This document shows positions 28,101 through 39,900 of a stretch of DNA of 64,000 bases, piece after piece (position 1 is the first letter of the stretch; each line of letters begins with the position of its first letter). Made by a program: the position numbers and the translations under genes. Location of the stretch: positions 178,136-242,135 of the forward strand of contig NW_019774169.1 of NCBI RefSeq assembly GCF_001039355.2. Direction: 5' to 3'. The notes under the pieces were generated by a model, which did not search any database, had not been told where the DNA came from, and saw nothing but the letters and a program-made list of their open reading frames with translations. This stretch comes from Lingula anatina. Lineage: Eukaryota > Brachiopoda > Lingulata > Lingulida > Lingulidae.

Positions 28101-30105
28101 TGGACAAAAAAGGAAAAAGAAATACAGAAAAGCATTGAAAGTAAATAATTAAAAGCAGGCACTGCAAAGGCAAGACAGAACAGTAGTGCTATGACTGCTG
28201 TTCTAAGATTTGCATGTTCTNAAGAGTTGGGAATAACATGTTGTTGAACAATAAGTTACTTCAAAGTGAATGAAATGTTAGAAAAAATTTGAAATGCTCA
28301 AGCCTGGTTCAAAAGTTACCATTCTCAGGCCTCCTAGAAATCATCAGTGGACCCACTGCTCAGATGGTGAGTTCAGCAATTCAAATCCAGTACCAAGATA
28401 AATGTACATCTGGTGACATATTTCTGCACAGTTGTGTATACAACTAGCGTAACGTGACCCAAGTGATCGGCCAAAGAACAGAACTCACCTGAATGTTCCA
28501 TGCTTTAACTTCATCCTCCCCAGCGGTGAAATAATACATCAACTGCAGTGCACTGTATCCAGTTAGAATTATCTTAGACAACATACTGCAAGCACACCAT
28601 AATTTGGGAGTGAAAATAGTGAAAATGATTTCATAACAAAAGTTAAAAAGCTGAATGTTATAAATTGAAACACAAATTGCAATCAGCAGCTATTAGGAAT
28701 CCAGGCAGAAATATCAGTTCCATTAATAATTATGTGACATTTTACACCTCAATGTAATTTTCAAATGTTTAAAAAAAAGTTAATGGACTACTTTGAGCAA
28801 TTTTTTTTAAATATTGCCAAAGGTTTAATAGATACTGTTTTAAAATTTGTTGAAACATGGAAGAATTAAAAATGAAACTGACTTTTCAATGGAAACATCA
28901 GCTATGGACAAAAAAGGAAAAAGAAATACAGAAAAGCATTGAAAGTAAATAATTAAAAGCAGGCACTGCAAAGGCAAGACAGAACAGTAGTGCTATGACT
29001 GCTGTTCTAAGATTTGCATGTTCTTTATTAAACGTACTTTCCAATTGCAAAAAAAGCCAATAACATTTTCAGTACTGCCTTAAACAATGGTTTTTGTTTT
29101 ATTATTCGAAATTAGAACATGTCAGCGATTGAGCCCAGCACTACCATTGTCAGCGTTAATCAAAGGGGCCAGTTGTAAAAAAAAACAGGACCCTCCTTGA
29201 CCGCTGGTCTGACCTGTACTGTCCAGGCTTTCACTTCATCTTCACCAACTGTGAAAAAATAGTGCAGTTGTAGAGCCTTGTATCCAGTCACTATAATCTT
29301 GGACAGAGCACTGAAATGTTGCATAGCAAATGTAAACTGCGGTTCCTGGTTTCATTTGGATTCAAAATTGCTATAGAAAAACAAAAGTCAAGATTAGTAT
29401 TGGTTCAATCAGTGATGGAAATAATCAAAATCTCAACAATAATCTTGACTGAGATAACCCATCCAGTTTCAGATACCTATGTGAAATTATATCAAGTGCA
29501 CACACATATTTTTAATGTTACCAAAAGGCATACATACACAAAAAATATGTGCTTGTATCAGTTCAACAATACACATTTTCTTTTAACCATTAAGCTAAAA
29601 TAATCCAATTCGTTATCCCAAATGTTCGTGGCACAATATAACATGCTATCAAAAAGCCAGACACATTAAAACAAGAACAATGTCCAGACTTGTAGAACCT
29701 GTCACAGGCTGCATTGGCCTAGGTATTCAAAATGTTAAAAGATTAAGTTTAAGAAGAAAAAGATTAATTACATTATCATAGAATTGCCTGACTGCAGGTA
29801 AAAATATATATTTATTATGCACCTGGTGATTTTGTTCTCCTTTTCATAAGTCTCTCTCTCTTCTGGTGACATGTCCATTAATTTCAGCTCCAGAGACCCA
29901 CTGAATGGGATGACACTGGCACCAGGGTCATTGGCATCTACCCATTCCTTTATTTTCACCAGCCTAGAAAAAGAGGAGGTATTGTGGATGTCATGTGAAC
30001 AAAAAAATTTCATAAATTCATGCTAAACTATGATAGTTATCTGTTAACAAGATGAAACATGATAAGTCCTTGGTAAAATTGAAATAGATAGATTGTTTTA
30101 AAAAA

Positions 30106-30160
<55 letters not shown>

Positions 30161-33100
30161 GCAAACAAACAAACAAGCAAACAAACAAACAAAATAATTA
30201 CATACTACAAAATATAACAAATATTACCTTTTAAAATATTCTATATAATGGATGCACTTCTCCAAAATAAATTTTGTCTCTGTATCAATGTTAAAAACTT
30301 TCTTACTTTATCATAATCAAAGGCATGAGCATTTTCCAAAACTAAGAATAAAAAGATATACTCACATAAAATTTCACTTACACCAGATTAGTGTGTTCAC
30401 TTACCACTTGTTCTTTTTTCTGATAAAATCTTTTTCTGAGAGATTAATTAGATAAATCATTGGCTTCAGGGTTAAGAAGAAGTGCTGGTTTATATATTCA
30501 ATCTGTAAAAAAAAATAAATGAAATAAAATAAAAATATTTTAAAAAAAGTTGACGTAGAATCTAGAAGTCACACAAAATAATGTAAATTGCTTAGTTTTA
30601 TATTTTCCTTTACAAAATAGAAAAGTTATTTATACTAAATGCAAGTAAGATAGAAGTCAAAATTTTTGAAAACGTAATGCAATTTAATGTCAACTGCCAG
30701 TGGTGCCAGAAAAGTTTGTTTTGGGTTGAGTTGGAGGGGGTGGTTGGGAGTGGTTGGGTGGGTGGGGGTGTAGTGGGTTTGTGTTCCTGAATTCTTACAC
30801 CCCATTTCCATAGATTTTTAGATCGATCTATCCCTGTGGGGAGTCTCACTAGATTACTGTCAGCTTGGCCGGCTTAAGCATCTGTCCCGCCTACTAAAAG
30901 CTGTAAGTGGGTAATTAACTATGGTGCCCGCTCAGCTGACTGCAATTTAGCGTGAACCCCCAGGGAGTTAGGTCGATCTAAAACTTAATCTTCAGATCGA
31001 TCTAAATCTCTGGGAAAGCACCCTTAGAGGAGCCAAGTTGTTTTATCGAAATGTGCTTCTCCTAAACGAACTAAAAATCAATCACCCTTACCTCTTTTGC
31101 ATCATACACAGCAGCTTTTCTCAAATGCTTCTTTTCTTCTACAAGAAGTCTTTTTAACTTGCAAAAGAAATCCTAGAATCATAATAATGAGTTGTTGTTC
31201 GATATGTGTAATCCAACGAATGTGATAACAAAAGTTTTCATTTATAATGGCTGCTAAATAATGATTTAATCGAGATATACCAAAGACTTTATATGTCATT
31301 GTTTATGTAAGTACAATGGCACACCTATCCAAAGTTTTAGTACAACTTACATATTCAGGTTTCTTCTTCTTGTCATTTCCTCGAACTGCCAATTTTTCTA
31401 AAGATTCAAGCTGTTTCAAAATATAGTCTTCATCTTTGAGTCGCAATTCCTCCATGATGATGTCAAGGTCACGTACAGGGTCCACATCACCTTCCACATG
31501 GGTAACATCTTCATCTTCAAACACTCCTGAAAAAAAAGAGAAGTTTTTGACAAATCTCACAAACTATTTTTGACAATTTCATTTAGTAAGCATAGTAATG
31601 ATGGAAATTACTTATCTTAAATAATAGTACAATTTGCACAGTATGTCCAATATATTTCCTCATAACACTCTAGCTCTGCTGTATATTCATTAATGATAAT
31701 GTCTATTACAAAACACTCTGCACTAGGCATGTTTAAAATAAATAATGCATCAAAAAGGGACTTTTTGGACTCTGTTAATGAAACAATAATGGGATTACAA
31801 AAATGAATCATGCAAGGTGTGTCATTTGACAGCAAATTATGTAGGTACATAGTAGAACAGAACAGACAACTCACTGGCCATGTAGAACAGCGCATCGCAA
31901 GCACGGATGTGTGAAAGGAAGGCATTTCCAAGACCCTGACCTTCACTTGCACCCTTCACAAGACCAGCAATATCCACAACATTCAGAAATGCTGGGACCT
32001 TACTGAAAATAATTAATCAAACATCAGTGAAATATCTGACAACCTGAAAAAACAATACTTTTTAAAGTATTTTTTATCTCAAACAAAGAAGGAATTTGCT
32101 TTACTTGCTGTGATAAACTTACCTTGCTGGTTTAAAGAAATTGCACAAGAAATCATATCTTTCATCTGGTACAGGAACCCGACCTAAAATATTTTGCATG
32201 AATAAACATTTAACATTGCTTGGTGTCCAGAATCATCTCTTCATAAGACCAAATAAAGTTATTATGAAAACTACAGATGAAAAAAAAATCATCACCTTCC
32301 TCTACAATGAAAAAATATCACATACCAAAATGAATTTTGTCTCTATATATATGTACTTTTACAAAATGCAAAATTAACAAAACAAATGACTGGATAATAG
32401 TTAATATCTTAATCCACAGACACCTAACTGACTGTTAGATGGAATTTCTGTAAATGGTCTGTTCATATTCACTTACTTTCATTTGGGTCAATGGTGCAGA
32501 ATGGAAAATTTTCAGCTGATGCCTGGCTTTTGGTTAAGACATTGAAAAACGTTGATTTTCTAAAAGTAAAATAGGAGATTTATCTCATTTTCTGTGACTT
32601 AGGTAAACACCAATACATACTGACTTATTATTTCATGTCAGCATATTAACATAATGTACAAATACACTTACATCTAACAGCACCTGTAACATATGAATAT
32701 ATTAGAAAAGTTTTTCAGTCTTTACTAAATAAGATCAACGTGCTATATATAACCCTCAGTCTTTTATGTCAAACATCATTTGAATAATTATGCTACTCTG
32801 TGTGCAGCAGTAATGCATCACACATTATTATGTCAAATTAACAGTTTTTACAAACTGAAGGCACAGTTAAAAAGGTCAAGTTTACTATCAGAAATATGAA
32901 GAAAGTGCAGTTTAATTTTTTTCTGACTGATTGAGTGATTAATTTGGTTTATCCTTTGGCATGTGAGCTTTATTTGAGTTGTGTTAGAAACTGGTGACCA
33001 GTAGTGATTTAAATGCCTTACAGGGAATCTATGTTTACTTCATATGTAACTTTAGGTGAATGGATATTTAATGTCAATTTGAAGAATAGTATTGTCCAGA

Positions 33101-33607
33101 CATATCAGGTTTTAACTGGTGGCAAATACCCTTCTAAAGATTTTTAAATCTGTCTATTGCTCTTAAATTTTTTATATATTTCTAATAAGATCGAGTTTTT
33201 AGTAGTGTTAATTTTAAATGGTTCCGATGAGTGTTTTAGATCTAAATATAGTAGTAATTTTAATGATTGTAGTTATATTATCCATTGTAAGGCGCCTTGA
33301 GGTCGTATGTGACATATCATATAAGAAAGTTCAAACTTATTATTATTATTGTATTAGTATTACCCATTAGTCCTCAGCACATTGCAAAAAGTGAAATTGC
33401 TAGGTGAAGGAGAAAAAAATTCTTACCCAACATTAGGCAATCCTACAATGCCACATTTCAAGTTGGTTCCCACTCTGCCAATGAGGACTGGGGGCTTCTC
33501 CTCTGCCTCTCCCTTCTTCTTCGGAGGCATACTAAATACAAATGTTTACTACAAGATTTAATTATATCAATAATCGGAAAGTTGACTCTGACAGCATGAG
33601 TGTTCAC

Positions 33608-33652
<45 letters not shown>

Positions 33653-35011
33653 CAAAATTAGTCAATACTCATCTATCGTTTTTAACAACTGTCAAAAAAC
33701 TACTACCTGTCTAAGTTGATATAGGAGAACTATTTCAATCTTCTTTCATCACCCGGTGACGGCGTATGTTTCACAAAACGGANACATTACCGTATGCTAC
33801 TCTGTGTGCAGCAGTAATGCATCATGAATTATTATGTCAAATTTACAGCTTTTACGAACTGAAGGCACAGTTAAGAAGGTCTAGTTTACTATCAGAAATA
33901 TGAAGAAAGTGCACATTAATTTTTTTCTGACTGATTGCGTGATTAATTTATCCTTTGACATGTGAGTTTATTTGAGTTGTGTTAGAAACTGGTGGTAGTG
34001 ATTTAAATGCCTTACAGGGAATCTATGTTTACTTCATATGTAACTTTAGGTGAATGGATAAATTAATGTCAATTTGAAGAATAGTATTGTCCAGACATAT
34101 CAGGTTTTAACTGGTGGCAAAGGGTGTGACTGAAATGCGCAATACACTGCAATACAGCGCAACACAGCGCAATACACTTGATAACACAAGTCCAGTTGCA
34201 AGTAAACACAGGAAAGGGTAATCTCAAATAATAAAGGGTGATATAAAAGCAAAATATATAGTACATAGTAATTAATATTGCTGATACAACTTGACATTTT
34301 TTTCATTGTTTGGTCAGCCGCCATGTTGGTGAGTAGCTCTTCTTGGCCAGTAAAATATCCAAGAAGAGCCACTCACCAACATGGCTGCCAACCGGACAAT
34401 ATAAAAGTCTTGCTGATTTGTTAAGTTATATCAACGATATTATTTTACCTAGTAATATAGGTTGTTTTTATATCACCCTGCTTTGCTGGGAATGGTCATT
34501 TCTTTTGTGGAATTGCAACTGGATTTGATTTTTGAAGTGTATTGCACTGTGTTGCGCTGTATTGCGCATTTCAGTGACACCGGGTGGACCGGCAAATACC
34601 CTTCTAAAGACCCACATTTTTAAATCTGTCTATTGCTCTTAAATTTTTTATATATTTCTAATAAGATTGAGTTTTTAGTAGTGTTAATTTTAAATGGTTC
34701 GATGAGTGTTTTAGATCCAAATATTGTAGTAATTTTAATGATTGTAGTTATATTATCCATTGTAAGGCGCCTTGAGGTAGTATGTGAGGTACCATATAAG
34801 AAAGTTCAAACTTATTATTATTATATTAGTGTTACCCATTAGTCCTCAGCACATTGCAAAAAGTGAAAATGCTAGGTGAAGGAGAAATAAGAAAGATAAT
34901 TTCTTACCCAACATTAGGCAATCCTACAATACCACATTTCAAGTTGGTTCCCACCCTGCCAATGAGGACTGGGGGCTTCTCCTCTGCCTCTCCCTTCTTC
35001 TTCGGAGGCAT
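21943..35011 (-). CDS. OLA1: Obg-like ATPase 1 (YchF/OLA1 family), 11 exons, complete
   Basis: OLA1 is a cytosolic P-loop NTPase of the TRAFAC/Obg-HflX class that prefers ATP and is tied to ribosomes and stress responses. Exons in transcript order: 35011-34908, 32559-32477, 32183-32123, 32002-31875, 31526-31351, 31172-31092, 30502-30405, 29963-29823, 29310-29214 (or alternative 28585-28489), 24063-23941, 22050-21943. They total 1,200 nt, 399 residues plus stop (human 396), and every junction is in phase. Visible motifs: start [15 protein letters not shown]1 GLPNVGKST at residues 30-38, split by intron 1; G3 DIAGLVKGA at 93-101; NLSE at 231-234, the G4-like motif that gives the family its ATP preference; C-terminal TGS domain from about residue 300; lysine-rich end GKKK. 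The start matches the family and lies just after a splice acceptor, so the 5' UTR has its own exon. Confidence 0.97.
25017..25219. other. Assembly gap, 203 N
   Basis: A run of N inside the OLA1 intron between exons 9 and 10, next to poly-C and poly-A tracts (25,226-25,258). No coding sequence is expected in it, because exons 9 and 10 join in phase without it. The rest of this intron (24,064-27,684) holds only AT-rich sequence and the foldback described separately. Confidence 0.98.
26102..27003. repeat. Foldback-like inverted repeat in an OLA1 intron
   Basis: The arm at 26,102-26,190 (TTTTTTACAGAAATGC, then TTAGCTTGGTTGCTACTT, then CAATATGGCTGC) recurs as its reverse complement at about 26,905-27,003. 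Related TGCTACTTTCAGG / TTTTCAAAATCACAGATGGCC sequence recurs in between at about 26,630-26,675. This looks like a nested, diverged foldback or MITE-type element. It is not coding. Confidence 0.55.
27685..27781 (-). CDS. OLA1: Second copy of OLA1 exon 9b
   Basis: The coding sequence appears identical to exon 9b at 28,489-28,585 and has the same splice sites. It lies in an ~830-bp block repeated after the single n at 28,221. It is most likely an allelic duplicate from assembly rather than a third alternative exon. The surrounding intron differs mainly by an insertion ending in a poly-A run at about 27,550-27,573. Confidence 0.6.
28489..28585 (-). CDS. OLA1: OLA1 exon 9b (alternative version of exon 9)
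   Basis: A 97-nt exon with good acceptor (CTTGCAG) and donor (GTGAGT) sites, encoding [18 protein letters not shown] onward to AWNIQ. It aligns without gaps to exon 9a and differs at about 8 of 32 residues (including K/S, H/M, F/Y, V/A and T/N), with many silent changes. The invariant GEDEVKAW core is kept. Because 97 is not a multiple of 3, including both exons would shift the frame, so they are expected to be mutually exclusive. About 630 bases separate it from 9a. Confidence 0.85.
29214..29310 (-). CDS. OLA1: OLA1 exon 9a (first of two alternative exons)
   Basis: A 97-nt exon bounded by TTTCAG and a GTCAGA donor. It encodes [18 protein letters not shown] onward to AWTVQ, the helix leading into the TGS domain and its first strands (about residues 291-323). 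The ending AWT plus an aliphatic residue resembles the human form, so this is probably the ancestral version. Phase is 2 nt in, 0 out, the same as exon 9b. Confidence 0.9.
30103..30191. repeat. (AAAT)n followed by (AAAC)n
   Basis: An AAAT tetranucleotide array (about 30,103-30,160) changes into AAAC repeats (to about 30,191). It lies in the OLA1 intron between exons 7 and 8. Confidence 0.9.
33140..33352. repeat. Retroposon 3'-tail-like sequence
   Basis: AT-rich sequence ends in GTAAGGCGCCTTGAGGTCG and, about 25 bases on, a (TTA)n tail. Short palindromic GGCGCC cores followed by a trinucleotide tail are common at the 3' ends of SINE/LINE-type elements in marine invertebrates. The copy at 34,615-34,826 is the duplicate. 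No 5' RNA polymerase III promoter was identified, so family assignment is open. Confidence 0.4.
33427..33530 (-). CDS. OLA1: Duplicate OLA1 exon 1
   Basis: 104 nt encoding the same 34 residues as the exon at 34,908-35,011, with the same donor. The differences seen (GGC/GGT, AGA/AGG) are silent. It is probably the other allele of exon 1. A real duplication would give OLA1 a second first exon with the same product. Confidence 0.7.
33611..33651. repeat. (GA)n microsatellite in the OLA1 5' UTR intron
   Basis: An uninterrupted GA run. Its duplicate is at 35,092-35,132. Confidence 0.95.
34122..34590. mobile_element. ~470-bp whole-element foldback (MITE-like) inserted in the OLA1 intron
   Basis: The ends are inverted repeats: GTGTGACTGAAATGCGCAAT on the left and the reverse complement of GTGTCACTGAAATGCGCAAT on the right. 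The inverted similarity continues through the whole element (for example TCCAGTTGCAA, GGGTGATATAAAA) to a tight central hairpin at 34,318-34,390. The other copy of this block has the empty site at 33,117-33,127, so the insertion is recent. GGCAAA flanks both sides and is the candidate target duplication. There is no coding capacity, so it would be non-autonomous. Confidence 0.75.
34615..34826. repeat. Second copy of the retroposon-tail-like sequence
   Basis: Near-identical to 33,140-33,352, including GTAAGGCGCCTTGAGGTAG and a TTA-rich tail. It is part of the duplicated block. Confidence 0.4.
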
Positions 35012-35088
35012 ACTAAATACAAATGTTTATTACAAGATTAAATTATATCAATAATCGGAAAGTTGACTCTGATAGCATGAGTGATCAC

Positions 35089-35091
<3 letters not shown>

Positions 35092-35132
<41 letters not shown>
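35092..35132. repeat. (GA)n microsatellite, duplicate copy
   Basis: Same tract as at 33,611, in the second copy of the block. It lies between the OLA1 start codon exon and the likely 5' UTR exon. Confidence 0.95.
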
Positions 35133-35133
<1 letters not shown>

Positions 35134-35187
35134 CAAAATTAGTCAATACTCATCTATCGTTTTTAACAACTGTCAAAAAACTACTAC

Positions 35188-35262
35188 CTGTCTAAGTTGA
35201 TATAGGGGAACTATTTCAATCTTCTTTCATCACCCGGTGACGGCGTATGTTTCACAAAACGT
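35188..35262 (-). promoter_or_regulatory. OLA1: OLA1 5' UTR exon and promoter region
   Basis: The OLA1 start codon is directly preceded on the minus strand by TTTGTATTTAG, a splice acceptor. The next good donor upstream is GACAG|gtagtag at 35,187/35,188. The leader exon would therefore run from 35,188 toward about 35,262. The sequence here (CACCCGGTGACGGCG) is CpG-containing, unlike the flanking introns, as expected for an unmethylated promoter. The transcription start is not defined. Confidence 0.5.
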
Positions 35263-36919
35263 GGAAATCGTGTGGCCTCGTTTTCAATATTTACAAGATA
35301 GTCTTTATGTTTCCTGTCAACTGTGCTGCATTTCTATGAAGAATCGATTCAAAATACATAGCAACTTTCATACCAATATTTTAATCAATTATATTTTATA
35401 AAACTGGATAAAAGGTAGGCACTGTCAACAGTAGTTGAATTTTCAGGCGTTATCCCACAGATGGCAGCACTATCACATTCAGAGGCTTATGTTTCTAATG
35501 GTGATCCTTATTTAGCCAAGACTAATCAATAGTTAACATGTACTGGAGATATGTAAACTACGATCTGAAAAAGGAATGGCAACTGGGGAGGGCCACACCC
35601 ACTGTTATTGATAAGGCATCCTTACACTCCGAATGATTGAAGTATATTTTAATAAATAAAATTACTTTTATGAAAAGCAACATAGTAGTTTTTATGCCAA
35701 AATGTTTACTTTTTTATCTTATAATATCCAACAGTTTGAACACGAGATTTCACTCCAAAATGGATCTTCCAGGCAAATAAGCAATTTTCTCACACTCAAA
35801 TCATTTATCTATCCCTCTCCACTGTTGGATTCAACCTTAGATAAAATTTATATACGATTTTAGCTTAAAATGAGTAGCTAGTCATTATAACAAAAACAAT
35901 TTTACTGTAAGCTCCAATGGAAATGTCAACATCAGGTACGCTCCAGAAACAAAATATTTAAGGGGTAAAATCATTTTTAAGGGGTATGTAAGGTTTTATA
36001 AAATGGATGGAAAAAATAAGCATTTGGAGGAAATGCAAACCCATGGAGTGTACCTTCAATATGGATCATAAAAGTAAAAACACCAAATTCATTCATCTTA
36101 CTGGAATTCAGCTCAGTTTTATCCTTAGATATAAACAGAACAACAATTCTGTAATTCTGCACAAATAAAATTATATTTAAAAAGGATTTTTACACACCTA
36201 TAATTAGCATAACTCTTTGAAACTCTAGGTACTGACTGTACCCAACCAACATTTTACATCAAATGTGAGTAGATACAGTAGGCAGGTAACACAGTTTGTG
36301 TGTAAAACTGGGTTCTAGAATTGAACAGCAATATCCAAATTCCAGAGAAAAAATGTCATCTATTGTTGGGTATGTCATCATATATATAAAATGCAACAGA
36401 TATGTAATGTATTATCCATTTTATGATCTTATTTACATTTTAATATTTTATTCATAATCCCAGAAAGTCAATGGCAGAAAACTGATAAATCAAATGCTTT
36501 CAATTAAATGTCATATTTAATAGTATTTTCCTGCAAGTTGAGAATTCATTTGTTTGAATTGAATAATAAGCATTCTACAATACAGTACTCCAAGAAGCAT
36601 ACATTTCATGAAAACTGACTCAGTTATATATTTGTCTGCCAGTAATTTATAACAAAAAAGTCAACATTGTCAAGTGTTTGTTGGAAGAAGAAAAAAAACT
36701 TAATATCCAATTTCTTCACATTCCCATCACATTAACATAATCACACAATCAGCAGAGAAATCTTGAGCAGAATGTCCCAAAACTAACTGAGCCTACATAC
36801 CCATAGTACAAAATGTACAAGAAGGCAAATGTGGCATATATCTTTACAAACAAAGCTGTTATTCATAGCACCATGACATTTTATGCACATACACATAATT
36901 TGCAAAAATTTAAAAAAAA
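35263..36919. other. Intergenic region between OLA1 and RAB3GAP2
   Basis: AT-rich sequence with no recognisable gene. It should hold the RAB3GAP2 3' UTR; a minus-strand AATAAA lies at 36,447-36,452, about 470 bases past the stop. OLA1's upstream sequence is at its other end. Both genes read leftward. Confidence 0.6.
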
Positions 36920-39900
36920 TCACTGAAGGGTTTGGATCAGTTCAACCAATTCTACAGCCAGTTCATATTCAGAATGCCCTTCTGGAAGCTGATTTATAAT
37001 GTGACCAATCAAAGAAGCTGTATCATGCAGAGGTATGTCAACCTGCCGTAGAGTACTCGAATCCTGCAAGAAACAAAATTCACATAGTGAAAGAATTAAG
37101 CAACCAAAGTCAGTTAGTCTAAAAATCAGCTTCAATAGCAGAAAAAGTAGTATAAATGATACAAAACTCATATCACAGTTATGGCAAAAATGCTGACCAG
37201 TGTTGACAAAATACACTTTAATCTAATCTATACTAATAATACCAAGTAAACAAACAGTTTATTTACATATGTCTTGGATTCTATCAAGCTTAACATAACC
37301 TGTCTCTAACCTGTGTTTTTAACCAAGTGGATAATCTTGGTGAAAGTTTTGAAAGTCTCTCAGCACTGGTCTCAGGCTCTCCACCCAATACAAAGTGAGC
37401 CAAGCGCTGCCCTGCCACAAGTAACAGCTGACTACCCATGATCTCGTGGTCTGTCACTGTCAATAAGGCCTAGTGAGGAGAATAAAAGAATTTTGCTATT
37501 GTTACCATTATCATTGCTAGGTGGTTATTTCAAAACACACACAGGGAATACAAGAATGATAAAAACTTAAGATGCCTACTATTTTAAAACTAGCAGCAGT
37601 TACCTCAGACTGAGAGTTTTGCTTCCTGTAATTGCATTCTATCAGTAAGTCTATTTCCAATAGGTGCAATAGTCATCAAAAACAAGAAAGTGTTACACAT
37701 AAAATTGTCATCTCTGATTTACACAATACTAATGGATTTAAAAGATAATAAAGAGTGTGAAAGCAAAGTTCATTTGGACATCCAAATAGATTTCTAAAAT
37801 CACCTCTTCTGCCAGCTTGTCATACCCACTGGAGTACAGTTCACAAGTGTACTGTCTCCTCAGGACATCAGCATCAATACAGAAGTCATCTGATATTGCA
37901 CACAGCCGCAAGCACCATGTTTTGGCACAGGAACACCTCTCAGTGTCTGCAGGATCTGTGATCATCTGGATTGCCTGGCTGATCACACGCACGGCAAACT
38001 GACATAAAAAAAATGGATGAAATCTATTAAACACACGACTAACACAACTTGATGAACAGAAAATTATTTGTACATCAATTTTGATGAACTATTAAAAACA
38101 ATGCAAAAAGATGTGTGCACCTGAAGATAAAAGTATTTTATCCATTTGAAACAATGCTCCCCTGACTCCTCTACTTCCTTGAAAACAGATTCAGACTCGG
38201 GACTGATAATGATGATGACAAAGATGCAGTCCATTGAAGGGACAGAAACAGTTTATTTTGGCCAAAAAATGGATTTTCCTGGGGTAAATGATGATTTTCC
38301 CATACTTATCAGTGGTTAATGAATCCATTCCAACATTCAAAGTTAGTCAGTGTTCTTTTTCGAAAAAGTGTTTTGTAATAATCTTTTTAGGAGGTATAGC
38401 CATCTATGAAGGTCCACATGGTCTGATGGCAAGCACAGATTCCAAAATAATTGTGATAACCCCTGTTTTGCCAGTAAAATGGATTTTATTATATTTCATT
38501 GAGTTGTTAACTATGTTTTTATTGTGAATTATGAATCTCGTAAGGACAGTTGTTATCCCTTTAAGCACAATATTTAAAGCTATACTAACCTGTTCTCTGT
38601 TTCTCAATATTACCATGTCAACAGCATCCATTTTGATGTAGGGGTGAGAGGTCAAATCACAGAAGAATGCATTCTGTCCCTGTGGTATATAAAAAATACA
38701 GATTACACATGCAACCCAAGCTCTAAAAAGAAAGCACAAGCAAAGAAGCACAAGTGTTTAATAACATATTCTATTACTTGAATGTCGATCACAAAAATGC
38801 AACGGCAGTGGAAAAAAAAGTACAAAATCCAGATAATAAATCACTGGCAGCCAGTCAGATGTGTTATTTAAAATACCTTTGTATCAAACAAGGACAGAGG
38901 CTTCACAGACTTCATACTGAAAGTCATCACAGCCTGCATAACAATACAGAGATGTAGGTGGTGCTTTAGTAGCAGGTAGTTTGTGTTGCGCTGGTCAATA
39001 GCAAGCTCGGCCAGAGAGCTGCTACTTCTTCCCACTCCCTGCCACAAGTCCTCCAAATTTAATATTGGCATTTCGCCATAGTCACAGTTTGCCTGAATTG
39101 AAGAAAAAATAAGTCTTAAAGATTTAGTATCAGTTAACCATTAACCTGGCACCACAATCAATGTAAGCAGTGATGGCCTGAAATAGAGACAGCAGGTCTC
39201 ATATTTTAAATAATTAGTTATTTCACTATAATCACATTCTGAGACAAGGAAGCAACAGATCTATCAGGATTTTAGCAAGCACACAGATATGATAACAGAC
39301 AAAAGATATTTTAATTCCTATATAGGAAAAGCATAGACCCGCAAGTTGTGTGTTTTTGTCTTAACATATTTTATTAAGTTGACCATCAAATAATCATTAA
39401 TTTGGGTCATTTTTCTCTTAATTTATTAATCAATAAATACATTCTTATAAATCCAAATCCAGTGTCTTACCTGCATCATAATTTCTATGAAGTCACAGAT
39501 GTTTGCCAGAAATCCTGTAAGTGCCAAATCACTTATTCCAACCTCCTAAATAAAAGATAAAGAGAAAAAAAACTGATGTATGCTTGGTAGACAATGAATC
39601 AAAAACCCAAAAAATGATTAATTACTTAAATCACATAATTGTGTTAATTTGAAATTTGAACAATTCACAAATTAATACATTTGCTTGAATAGTATTTAAA
39701 ATGTAGAAACTACAAACTTACTTTTCTACATAATCTCTCCTTTGGGACTTTTCCAACCTAATAAAAATAAATAAATAAATAAACACACACACACAAACAC
39801 ACATTACATATACCTATAGTGTTGTTATGAAAAGATTCTGCAGACAAAAATTTACCCTTTGTTAAGTTTTGTGATATAACATAATATTCTGCTGTTCAGC

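Larger units (their letters stand above)
27387..29024. repeat. Direct duplication split by a single n (allelic, probable artefact)
   Basis: The segment 27,387-28,220 is repeated almost exactly at 28,222-29,024. The join is the lone n at 28,221. The copies differ by a few substitutions and a ~27-bp indel with a poly-A run. The sequence leaving the second copy continues into the unique intron, as expected if two overlapping heterozygous contigs were abutted rather than merged. Confidence 0.8.
32789..35262. repeat. Direct duplication of OLA1 exon 1 region split by a single n
   Basis: Segment 32,789-33,782 recurs at 33,793-35,262. The second copy is longer because it carries a ~470-bp foldback insertion. 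The join is the lone n at 33,783. Both copies contain OLA1 exon 1, the (GA)n tract and the 5' UTR exon. Only the second copy continues into unique upstream sequence. Unmerged alleles are the likeliest explanation. Confidence 0.8.
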
